This document shows, piece by piece, positions 26,504 through 35,400 of a stretch of 64,000 bases of DNA. This DNA comes from Catenulispora sp. GP43 (lineage in GTDB: Bacteria; Actinomycetota; Actinomycetes; Streptomycetales; Catenulisporaceae), in assembly GCF_041260665.1 (NCBI RefSeq), contig NZ_JBGCCT010000010.1, forward strand, positions 124,001 through 188,000, given 5' to 3'. The stretch's first letter is position 1. Each line of letters opens with the position of its first letter. The translations under genes and the position numbers were made by a program. The notes beneath the pieces were generated by a model. It saw nothing but the letters and a program-made list of their open reading frames with translations. It searched no databases and was not told the origin of the DNA.

Positions 26504-27792
26504 TCACCCTCTTCTCGGATGGTCAGGTGGGACCGGATCGCGTCATGGACGAGCTCGCACCCGCGCCTGAGCGCGTCAAGGCTCGTGTTCAGCGCCGGCA
26601 TCAGCTTCAGGACGGCGTTGCCGCGCCCGGTCGCCTCCACGATCAGGCCGCGGTCGAACAGCTCGCGGACCACCTCGCCGGCCAGGATCCCGCCGCCGAC
26701 CGCGCTCAGGTCCACGCCGACGGCGTGTCCCTCGCACCGCACCTGGACGCCGGGCAGCGCGTGCTCGGTCCAGAAGCGGCACATCAGCTCCGCACCGGCC
26801 CGCATCGCGGCGGTGAAGGCGGGCGTCTGCCACAGGTCCAGGGCGGCGCAGGCGGCGACGAAGGCCAGTTGGTTCCCCCGGAAGGTCCCCGGGTGGTCGC
26901 CGGCGTCCCAGGCGTCGAAGCCCTCGCGGATCAACAGGATCGACATGGGCAGTCCCAGACCGCTGATCGACTTCGACACCGTGATCAGGTCGGGGATGAT
27001 CCCGGCGGCCTCGAAGGCGAAGAAGGTCCCGGTGCGGCCGCAGCCGGCCTGGATCTCGTCGACGATCAGGACGATGCCGTGGGTGTCGCACAGCGCGCGC
27101 AGGCGCCGCAGGTCGGCGTGGGGGAAGCGGTAGACACCGCCTTCCATCTGGACGGCTTCCAGCAGTACCGCGGCGGGCGCCTCGACGCCCGACATCTCGT
27201 CGCTGAGGAACCGCTCCAGCAGCTCGACGGTGGCGAACCGGCCGCCCGGGCCGACCGGGAAGGGCAGGAAGGTCACCTCGTCCAGGGGCACGCCGGCCGC
27301 TTTGCGCAGCGTGAGGTCCGAGGTCGCGGCCAGGCTGCCCCGGCTCACGCCGTGGTAGGACCCTGAGAAGGCGATGACCTTGGACCGGCCGGTGTGCTTG
27401 CGCGCCAGCTTCAGCGCCGCCTCGACGGCGTCGGTCCCCGTGCTCCCGCAGAACTGCACCCGGTGCCGCAGGCCCCGGGGCTCCAGGACCTCCCGGCCGA
27501 AGCGGTCCAGGAACTCGCTCTTGGCCGAGGTGTGGAAGTCCAGGGCGTGGACCACGCCGTCCGCCGCGAGGTAGCTGAGAACCTGCTGCTTGATGTGGTC
27601 GTGGTTGTGGCCGTAGTTGAGGGCTCCGGCGCCGGCGAAGAAGTCGAGGTACTCCATGCCGTCCTGGGCGGTCACCGTGCTGCCGGTCGCCGATCTCAGC
27701 ACGGCTGGGTAGGTCCGGCAGTACGAGCGCACGCCCGATTCACGGTCCTGGAACACCTGGATCGGGTCGGCGGCGAGGGCTGTTCGGTTCAA
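26500..27792 (-). CDS. Diaminobutyrate-2-oxoglutarate aminotransferase (EctB-like)
   Basis: A 430-residue class III aminotransferase, close in sequence to the EctB/Dat type that makes L-2,4-diaminobutyrate from aspartate semialdehyde. The PLP-Lys lies in LITVSKSISGLGLPMSI near residue 274, LIVDEIQAGCGRTGTFF near residue 242 and CGSTGTDAVEAALKLARKH near residue 114. It would supply Dab to the synthetase, matching the Dab-like A4 domain. It overlaps NRPS B by 4 bp (ATGA) and the cupin gene by 4 bp. Confidence 0.88.
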   Translation of the reverse strand: MNRTALAADPIQVFQDRESGVRSYCRTYPAVLRSATGSTVTAQDGMEYLDFFAGAGALNYGHNHDHIKQQVLSYLAADGVVHALDFHTSAKSEFLDRFGREVLEPRGLRHRVQFCGSTGTDAVEAALKLARKHTGRSKVIAFSGSYHGVSRGSLAATSDLTLRKAAGVPLDEVTFLPFPVGPGGRFATVELLERFLSDEMSGVEAPAAVLLEAVQMEGGVYRFPHADLRRLRALCDTHGIVLIVDEIQAGCGRTGTFFAFEAAGIIPDLITVSKSISGLGLPMSILLIREGFDAWDAGDHPGTFRGNQLAFVAACAALDLWQTPAFTAAMRAGAELMCRFWTEHALPGVQVRCEGHAVGVDLSAVGGGILAGEVVRELFDRGLIVEATGRGNAVLKLMPALNTSLDALRRGCELVHDAIRSHLTIREEGE

Positions 27793-30700
27793 CGGGATAC
27801 TCCAGTCTCGGAGGTGCGGAAGGCGGTGACCTGCCCGGCGGTGGCGCCGGGGATGTGGGCCATCGCCTCGAGCGTGGCGAGGTAGTCGTCGAGCAGCCGC
27901 GCGGCGTCGCCGTCGGCGATGCGGTCGGCGTAGTAGGACAGGACGACGCGCGGCTCGGCGTCGTCGGTGATGTCGAGCCGGAGCGAGAACTCGGTCTGGT
28001 TGCGGGTGCCGTCGCGGTCGGCGGCGGCCGGTGCGCTCGAGGACTGCTGGGCCCGCAACGCCGGCGAGACCGGGTAGTTGGCCATGACGATGACCGAGTC
28101 GAACAGCGGGCTCTCGTCCGCGCCCAGGCCCTGGAGCTCGCCGGTGTCCACCGCCGTGTGCTCGGCGCCCTCGGCCCGCGTGAGCTGCAGGCGGTCAAGC
28201 AGCGGCTCCAGCGGCTCGGCCCAGTCCACCTCGACCCGCACCGGCAGCGCGGCGATGAACAGGCCGACCGCACGCTCGACGCCTTCGCCGGCGCGGTCCC
28301 GGCCGGCCGACACCACGCCGACGGTGACGTCGGTCCGACCCAGCCGTGCCGCGGCCAGCAGGGTCCAGCCGGCGCAGACCCAGGTGGAGAAGGTGTGTCC
28401 GTGTTCGGCGGCCCGGGCGCGCAGGGCCGCGGCGAGCGAGGCGTCCATCCGCGAGCCGACCCGGGCGAAGCGGGACGGGCCGAGCCGGCCCGGTGCGGCG
28501 GCCAGGCGGGTGGCGTGCGCCCCGGCCAGCTGCCGCCGCCAGTAGGCGGCGTCCGCTTCGAGGACGGAGCCGGCGACCGGACCCCCGAACTCGCAGACCG
28601 GGGGAAGCGCGCTCTGGCGTCCTTCGAGCGCGGCGAGGTAGAACTCGAGCAGTTCGTCCAGCAGGACCAGATTCGACCAGCCGTCGGCCACCAGATAGCT
28701 CTGGACCTGGCCCATCCACCACGAGTCAGGGCCCTGCACCAGCCACACCCGCCACAGCGGCGCGGCGCTGACGTCGACGCGGCCGGAGCGCTCTTCCTCC
28801 AGCAGCGCGATGAGATCGTCGGCGATCCGGTCGGCGGGCCGGTCCCGCCAGTCCAGATGCCCGACCGCCGGCTCCAGCTCGTCGGCGACCTCCGGCGACC
28901 AGGTGCCGTCGGCGCGCCGGTGGAAGACCGTGCGCAGGGCCGCGTGGCGCAGGCTCAGCTGCCGCCATGCGGAGCTGAAGGCCTCGCGGTCGACGGGGAT
29001 GGGCAGCCGCGTCGTCGACTGCATCTGGTACAGCCCGGGGACCCAGGCCTGCTCGAGCATCCGGAGCATGTGGCGCTGGCTCGGGGTCACGGTCGGGCCC
29101 GCGTCCTGCGGCGGGGTCTGGGCGGTCGGCGCGGCGAAGGCGTCGGCATCGGCTTCCGCGTCGGCTTCGTCCAGGGCTCGCGCGAGCGATTCGATGGTCT
29201 GGGCGGCGAACACCATGCGCGGGGTGAGCGGCAGCCCGGCGCGGCGGGCGGCGCTCACCATCCGGATCACCGCGATGGAGGAGCCGCCGAGCGCGAAGAA
29301 GCTGGTGTCGACGGGTAGTCCGTCGTGTTCGGCGACGGCCAGGACCTCGCGCCACAGCGTCGCCAGCGCCCGCTCGGTGTCGGTCCGCGGGGCCCGGCCG
29401 ACCGGGGTCTGGATCGTGGGGGCGGGCAGCGCCCGGCGGTCGATCTTGCCGTTGCCGGTGAGCGGGAAGGAGTCCAGGCGGACGAAGTGGCTGGGCACCA
29501 TGTACTGGGGCAGGCGAGCCGACAGCGCGCGCCGGAGCTGTTCGTCGTCGCTCTCGCCGCTGTCGCCGCTGTCGTCAGTGCCGTCAGTGCCGTCAGCGCC
29601 GTCGGCGGCCGGCAGGTACGCGACGAGCGTCTTGCTCGCGCCGGCCTCGCCGCGGGCCACGACCAGGCAGGGCCGGCCGTCGAGCAGGTCGCTCAGCGCC
29701 GCCTCGATCTCGCCGGTCTCCACGCGGTAGCCGTTGACCTTGACCTGGAAGTCGATGCGGCCCAGCAGTTCCAGATCGCCGTCCGGCATCCACCGGGCGC
29801 GGTCTCCCGTGCGGTACATCCTGGCTCCGGGGACCGCGCTGAAGGGATCCGGCAGGAACCGCTCCGCGCTCAGCCGGGGCTGGTTGTGGTAGCCCCAGCC
29901 GACGCCGGCCCCGCCGAGGTAGAGCTCGCCGGCGGCGCCGACGGGCAGCGGCGACAGCGACGCGTCGAGGACATAAGCGGTCTGATTCGCCATCGGCGCG
30001 CCGTAGGGGATGCTGTGCCTGGCCGGGTCGACGCGGTCGATGAGATGGATCGTGGAGTCCATGGAGACCTCGGTGGCGCCGCCCATGCTGACCAGTCGCG
30101 CGCCTTCGCGCAGGTGCCCGCGGGCCCGTTCGGGCAGGGCCAGCGGGATCCAGTCGCCGCCGAGCAGCACCAGCCGGAGCGGCAGCCGGGCTGAGGCGCG
30201 GGCCTCGGTCTCCTCGACCAGCAGCCCGAACAGGGCCGGGACCGAGTGCCAGACCGTGACGCCCTCGGCTTCGATCACGTCGATCCAGTGGTCCGGCGAG
30301 CGCTCGCCGCGGGGCTCGGGGAACACCAGGGTCGCCCCGGCCATCAGCGTGCCGAACACGTCGTAGGCGCTCATGTCGAAGGCCAGTGCCGAGACGCCGA
30401 ACACCCGCTCCCCGGGGCCGACGCCGAAGCGCCGGTTGAAGTCGCTGAAGTTGTTGACGCGCCCGCGGTGGTCGAGCAGGACGCCTTTGGGGCGGCCGGT
30501 CGATCCCGAGGTGTAGATGAGGTACAGCAGGTCGTCGGGCCGCGTCTCACACTCGGGTCGGGATGTGGGGAAGCCGGCGGCGACGCCCGTGTGGATCACG
30601 ATCGGTTCGGCGTCACCAGCACCGTCACCGTTACCGTCACCGTTACCGTCACCGTCACCGTCGTCACCGTCACCGCCGGTGCCGTCGGCGCCCTGCCCGA

Positions 30701-32486
30701 TGACGAACCTGGCTCCGGAGTCCTCCAGCATCCAGCGCAGGCGTTCGGCGGGATGGGCCGGGTCCAGGGGCACGTATCCGGCGCCGCACTTGGCGACCGC
30801 CAGCTGGGCCACGACGAGGTCGACGCCGCGTTCGAGGCGGATCCCGACCCGGTCGTGCCGTCCGCAGCCGTGGGCCAGCAGCAGGTGCGCGAGCTGGTTG
30901 GCGCGGGCGTCGAGCTCGCCGTAGCCGATGGACTCGGTGCCGCACACGACGGCGACGGCCGCCGGCTGCCGGTCGGCCCACTGCTCGAAGAGCCCGTGGG
31001 CGGTGGCCGTGTCAGGGTACTGCTGTGCGGTCCGGTTCCACCGGCCGATCACCAGGTCGTGTTCGGCCGGTGTCAGCATGGCCACGGTGTCGGCGCGCTC
31101 GGCGGGCGTCCGGCACAGGCCGGCGACCAGCTGCTGGTAGTGGTCCAGAAGGCGTTCGGCGGCGGCGGTGTCGTAGGCGGAGTGGTCGAACTCCAGGGAG
31201 ACCATCACCTCGTCGTCCGACACGGCGCAGGACAGGTCGAGGGGGAACTTCGCCGTGCTGCTGTGCAGGTGTGCGGCGGTCAGGGCCAGACCCGGCAGTC
31301 GCAGTTCGTGGCCGGGCGCGTTGTTGAACACGAACATCGCCTCGAACAGGGGGCTCTCGGCCAGGATGCGCCGCGGCCGGAGCCCTTCGACCAACACGTC
31401 GAAGTGCAGTTGGTGCTCGCGGGCCCACAGCGATTCGCTCGTGGTCTTGGCCAGGACCTCGGCCAGGGTGTCGGCGGCCTGCACGTCGGCCACGATCGGG
31501 ACGGTGTTGGCGAAGTAGCCGATCAGGGGCTCGGTCTGCCGGTCGCGGTTCGCCATGACCGTTCCGATGGCGAACCGGGAGGTGCCGGTGTACCGGTGCA
31601 GCAGGACGGCGAACGCCGTGAGCATCACGTTGAAGACCGTGGTGTGCTGCGCCTCGGCGACGTCCCGCAACGTCCGGCCCAGACCGTCGCCCCAGGTGCG
31701 CCGGATACGGCTGCCGGTCTGGGCGGCGCCTCTGTCAGCACTCGCCAGGGCCAGCGGCTGGGTTCCCGCCAGCCGCGTCCGCCACTGGTCGATCGCGGCG
31801 CCGTGGTCGTCAGGCTCCTGCGAACGCTGGTGGGCCGCGGCGTCGGCGTAGTCGATGTCGAGCACCGGAACGCGCGGCTCACGGCCGGTCCGCGCGGCGT
31901 CGTACAGTTCGGCGAGTTCGGCCAGCAGCACGCCGACCGACCAGGCGTCGGTGGCGATGTGGTGGACGACCAGGACCAGCAGGTGGTCATCGGCGGTGAT
32001 GCGCAGCAGGCGTCCCCGCAGGACCGGGCCGGACTCCAGATCGATGGGCGCCGCGGCTTCGCGGTGTGCGGCGGCGAACGCGGACTCCTCGCTCTCGGCG
32101 TCCTCGACGGGCAGGACGAACGGCTCGGCGGCCATGACGACCTGTTCCAGACCGCCGTCGTCTCTTTGGCGGTAGACGGTCCGCAGGATGGCGTGGCGCG
32201 CGACGATCCCTTCGAGCGCGGCGAGCAGCGCGGGGACTTCCAACGCCCCGCTGAGCCGTACGCCGTAGGGGACGTTGTACAGGGGTCGCGACCCGGCCAG
32301 CGACGAGGCGACCCACAGCTGTTCCTGGCCGCGGGACAGCGGAGACGGCTGGGCCGGGTCCCGGCGCGGGATGGACCGCGCGGCGGCCCGTTCCCTACCG
32401 CGGGCCAGGAGGAGGGAAGCCAGCAGGTTGCGCTTGGCCTCGGAGAGGGTGTCGACAGACCTGGGTTCGGTGTCCGGTTCCAACAT
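27789..32486 (-). CDS. NRPS B: C-A-PCP plus degenerate terminal C domain
   Basis: A 1565-residue synthetase. C5 spans about 50-480 (VHHIATDAWS at 177). A5 spans about 490-1025; A3 core YTSGSTGRPKG is at 659, and an acidic Gly/Asp insert at about 600-620 precedes it. Specificity read by eye (GrsA positions) is DMYHLGMMD; the A domain is of the FDxSxYDVFGTL/GGATE type seen in cysteine and siderophore modules, but the substrate is unassigned. PCP5 has LGGSSIAVIRM at about 1065. The last 430 residues are a C-like domain in which HHxxxDG reads SYLVADG (no His). No TE, E or MT domain is present. TGATG joins it to NRPS A. Confidence 0.93.
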   Translation of the reverse strand: MLEPDTEPRSVDTLSEAKRNLLASLLLARGRERAAARSIPRRDPAQPSPLSRGQEQLWVASSLAGSRPLYNVPYGVRLSGALEVPALLAALEGIVARHAILRTVYRQRDDGGLEQVVMAAEPFVLPVEDAESEESAFAAAHREAAAPIDLESGPVLRGRLLRITADDHLLVLVVHHIATDAWSVGVLLAELAELYDAARTGREPRVPVLDIDYADAAAHQRSQEPDDHGAAIDQWRTRLAGTQPLALASADRGAAQTGSRIRRTWGDGLGRTLRDVAEAQHTTVFNVMLTAFAVLLHRYTGTSRFAIGTVMANRDRQTEPLIGYFANTVPIVADVQAADTLAEVLAKTTSESLWAREHQLHFDVLVEGLRPRRILAESPLFEAMFVFNNAPGHELRLPGLALTAAHLHSSTAKFPLDLSCAVSDDEVMVSLEFDHSAYDTAAAERLLDHYQQLVAGLCRTPAERADTVAMLTPAEHDLVIGRWNRTAQQYPDTATAHGLFEQWADRQPAAVAVVCGTESIGYGELDARANQLAHLLLAHGCGRHDRVGIRLERGVDLVVAQLAVAKCGAGYVPLDPAHPAERLRWMLEDSGARFVIGQGADGTGGDGDDGDGDGNGDGNGDGAGDAEPIVIHTGVAAGFPTSRPECETRPDDLLYLIYTSGSTGRPKGVLLDHRGRVNNFSDFNRRFGVGPGERVFGVSALAFDMSAYDVFGTLMAGATLVFPEPRGERSPDHWIDVIEAEGVTVWHSVPALFGLLVEETEARASARLPLRLVLLGGDWIPLALPERARGHLREGARLVSMGGATEVSMDSTIHLIDRVDPARHSIPYGAPMANQTAYVLDASLSPLPVGAAGELYLGGAGVGWGYHNQPRLSAERFLPDPFSAVPGARMYRTGDRARWMPDGDLELLGRIDFQVKVNGYRVETGEIEAALSDLLDGRPCLVVARGEAGASKTLVAYLPAADGADGTDGTDDSGDSGESDDEQLRRALSARLPQYMVPSHFVRLDSFPLTGNGKIDRRALPAPTIQTPVGRAPRTDTERALATLWREVLAVAEHDGLPVDTSFFALGGSSIAVIRMVSAARRAGLPLTPRMVFAAQTIESLARALDEADAEADADAFAAPTAQTPPQDAGPTVTPSQRHMLRMLEQAWVPGLYQMQSTTRLPIPVDREAFSSAWRQLSLRHAALRTVFHRRADGTWSPEVADELEPAVGHLDWRDRPADRIADDLIALLEEERSGRVDVSAAPLWRVWLVQGPDSWWMGQVQSYLVADGWSNLVLLDELLEFYLAALEGRQSALPPVCEFGGPVAGSVLEADAAYWRRQLAGAHATRLAAAPGRLGPSRFARVGSRMDASLAAALRARAAEHGHTFSTWVCAGWTLLAAARLGRTDVTVGVVSAGRDRAGEGVERAVGLFIAALPVRVEVDWAEPLEPLLDRLQLTRAEGAEHTAVDTGELQGLGADESPLFDSVIVMANYPVSPALRAQQSSSAPAAADRDGTRNQTEFSLRLDITDDAEPRVVLSYYADRIADGDAARLLDDYLATLEAMAHIPGATAGQVTAFRTSETGVSR
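30620..30674 (+). repeat. Hexanucleotide repeat (CACCGT / TACCGT)n inside the A5 coding region
   Basis: Plus-strand CACCGT and TACCGT units run head-to-tail for about 55 bp. On the coding strand they give the Gly/Asp/Asn-rich insert ahead of the A3 core of A5. It is a microsatellite-like expansion in a loop region and probably neutral. Confidence 0.8.
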
Positions 32487-35400
32487 CACGCATCCCGCTT
32501 CTGGTCGGAGGCGAGAAGAGCCCGCGCCTCGTCGTCGGTCATCGTGGCCAGGAGCGCCTCGAGGTCGAGCCGTTCGGCCTCGCTCAGGCTTCGTAGTTGC
32601 AGCTGTTCGAGGGCGGTCGCGATACCGCGGGTCGTCGCGTTCTCGAACACCGCGCGCAGCGACAGCTCGACGTCGGTCACCGCGGCCAGTTCGGTGATCA
32701 GCCGGGTGGCCAGCAGCGAGTGGCCGCCGAGCGCGAAGAAGTCGTCCAGGGCGCCGACGGTCGGGACGCCGAGCAGTTCGGCGATCACCGAGGCGACGAG
32801 GTTCTCGGTCGGTGTCGCCGGCGCCTCGTACCGGTGCCGCGCCCGTTCGATCACCGCGTCCTGCCGGTGCAGGGCGGCCCGGTCCAGCTTGCCGTTGGCG
32901 GTGCGGGGCAGCCGATCGAGGAACACGAAGCCGCTGGGGACCATATAGCGCGGCAGCCGCATGGTCAGGAACGCGGCGACCTCGGCCGGGTCGACCACGG
33001 CACCGGCCATGCCGCCGGCGCCGGCACCGATCCCGGCGAGGCAGGCGATCAGACTCGGCTCCCCGTCGACGTCGCGCACGATGACGGCGGCCTCGGACAC
33101 CCCCGGGAGCTCACACAGCGCGTTCTCCACCTCACCGGGCTCGATCCGCAGTCCCCGGATCTTGACCTGGTCGTCCACCCGCCCGAGGAACTCCAGCCGG
33201 CCGTCGGGCAGCAGCCGCACGCGGTCGCCGGTGAGATAGAGCCGCGCGCCGGGGTGCGGCGAATCCGGATCGGGCACGAAGCGCTCCGCGGTCCCCCGCG
33301 GATCCCCGAGATACCCGCGGCCCACGACCAGCCCGCCGATCGCGAGCTCGCCGGCGACCCCGAACGGCACCGGCCGGCCCGACTCGTCCAGGACCCGGCT
33401 GCTCACGCCGGCGACCGGACGCCCGATCGGGACGGCCCGGTCGGCCGGCGGCGGCGAGGTCAGCAGCGCGAGGTGGGTGTCGTCGGCGCACTCGGCCGGC
33501 CCGTAGGCGTTGGTCACCGGGATGCCGGGGAAGCGGCGCAGCCACCGGGCACACAGCTCGGGCGGCAGCGCCTCGCCGGTGGCGATCAGGTGCCGCAGGC
33601 CCGCCAGGTCCGCGTCCTCGGCGTGGTCGAGCAGCGCGGCGATCATGGCGGGGACGAGCTGCAGCACCGTCACCCCGCGGTCCCGGACCAGGGACAGCAG
33701 GGCCCTGGCATCGCGGCTGGTGGCGTCGTCGCTGACCACCGCCGTCGCCCCGCGCAGCACGGCGACGAGCATCTGCCAGATCGAGATGTCGAAGGACTGC
33801 GACGCGGTCTGCGCGATGACGTCGTCCGGCGTCAGCTCCAGTTCCCGAGCCATCAGCTCCAGGTGGTTGAGCAGACCGTCCTGCTCGATCTGGACGCCCT
33901 TGGGCTCACCGGTCGTCCCCGACGTGAAGATGACGTAGGCGCGCTGCCGCGGGTCGCCGCGGTGAGCACCCAGCGCCGGCCCCGCGCCGGCCGCCGCACC
34001 GACCGTGTCGCCGTCCCTGTCGCCGCCACTGTCGCCGAGGAGAAGGTGGGTGCCGGACCGCGCGGCGGCATCGAGCAGGCCGGCCAGACGGGCCGCCTGC
34101 CCCTCATCCGTGAGGACGACCACCTCGCCGAGCCGGTCCAGCACCGAGGCGATCCGCCGGTCCGGGACCGCAGGGTCGACCGGGACGTAGGTCGCCCCGA
34201 TCTCGCCGCAGGCCAGGACGGCCGCGATGTGCTCGGCCGAACGCGGTGCACAGACCACGACCGCCGCCTCCGGGCCGGCGGACGCCGCGGACAACCGGGT
34301 GGCCAGGGCTGCCACACGGTCGCGCAGTTCCCGGTAGCTCCACACGGATTCGCCGTCGATCACCGCCGGCGCGTCCGGCGTGCGCCGGGCCCACCGCTCC
34401 AGCTCCTCGGCCGGGGCCGGCGGCGCGAGGGCGGCCGGGCCGGTGCCCAGTTCCCGCTGCGCGTCGGCTTCGTCCGGCGTGCGCAGCTCGAGACCGGCCA
34501 GCGGGCTCGCCGGCGCTGCCGCGATCGCGGCCAGCAGGGTCTGGAAGTGGTCCAGGATCCGCTCGCCGGCCTCCCGGTCGAACAGGTCGGCGTTCAGTTC
34601 CAGGGTGGCGTGCAGGCCTTCCTCCTCCTCGGCGAGGTCGAGGCTGACGTCGAACTTGGCCGTGGTGGCCGGGGCCTGGAGCCGCTCCAGGGTGAGGTCG
34701 CCGAGATCAAGACGCGAATAGGGCGCGTTCTGGAGCGTGAACATCACCTGGAAGAGCGGGTTCATGCTCAGGTCGCGGTTCGGCTGGACCGCGTCGACGA
34801 CCCGGTCGAACGGGACGTCCTGGTTCGCGGAGGCGGCCAGGGTCGTCGAGCGGACGCGTTCGAGCAGGTCGGTGAAGGACTCCTCGCCGCTGACCCGGTT
34901 GCGGAACACGACCGTGTTCACGAAGAACCCGACCAGGTCCTCGATCTCCACGGACCGCGTCGAGACCGGCGTGGCGACGGCGATGTCCCGCGCGCCGCTG
35001 TAGCGGTGGAGCTGGCCGGTGAACGCCGCGAGCAGGGTCATGAACAAGGTCGCGTTGTGGCTCCGGCTCACCTGGCGGACCTCCTCGACCAGGCTGTCGG
35101 GGATCGTCCGGTGGACGGTCAGGCCGCGGTTGCTCATCGTTCCGGGCCGGGGCCGCTGCCCGGGGAACTCCAGCAGGGACGGGGAGCCGGCCAGCCTCTC
35201 GCGCCAGAAGTCGAGCTGCGCGGCGTAGTCGCCCCGCTCGACCCGCGAGCGCTGCCACCGCGACCAGTCGGAGTACTGCACCTCCAGCGGCGCCAGCGGG
35301 GACTCAGTGCCCTGGCGATATGCCTGGTACAGGACCGCGAAGTCCCGCACCAGGATCTGCAGGCCCCAGCCGTCGGCGACCACGTGGTGCACGGTGAGGA

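Noticed and set aside
24010-27133. Long plus-strand frames over the MFS and cupin genes
   Set aside because: They are shadow frames opposite well supported minus-strand genes with membrane helices and iron-binding motifs.
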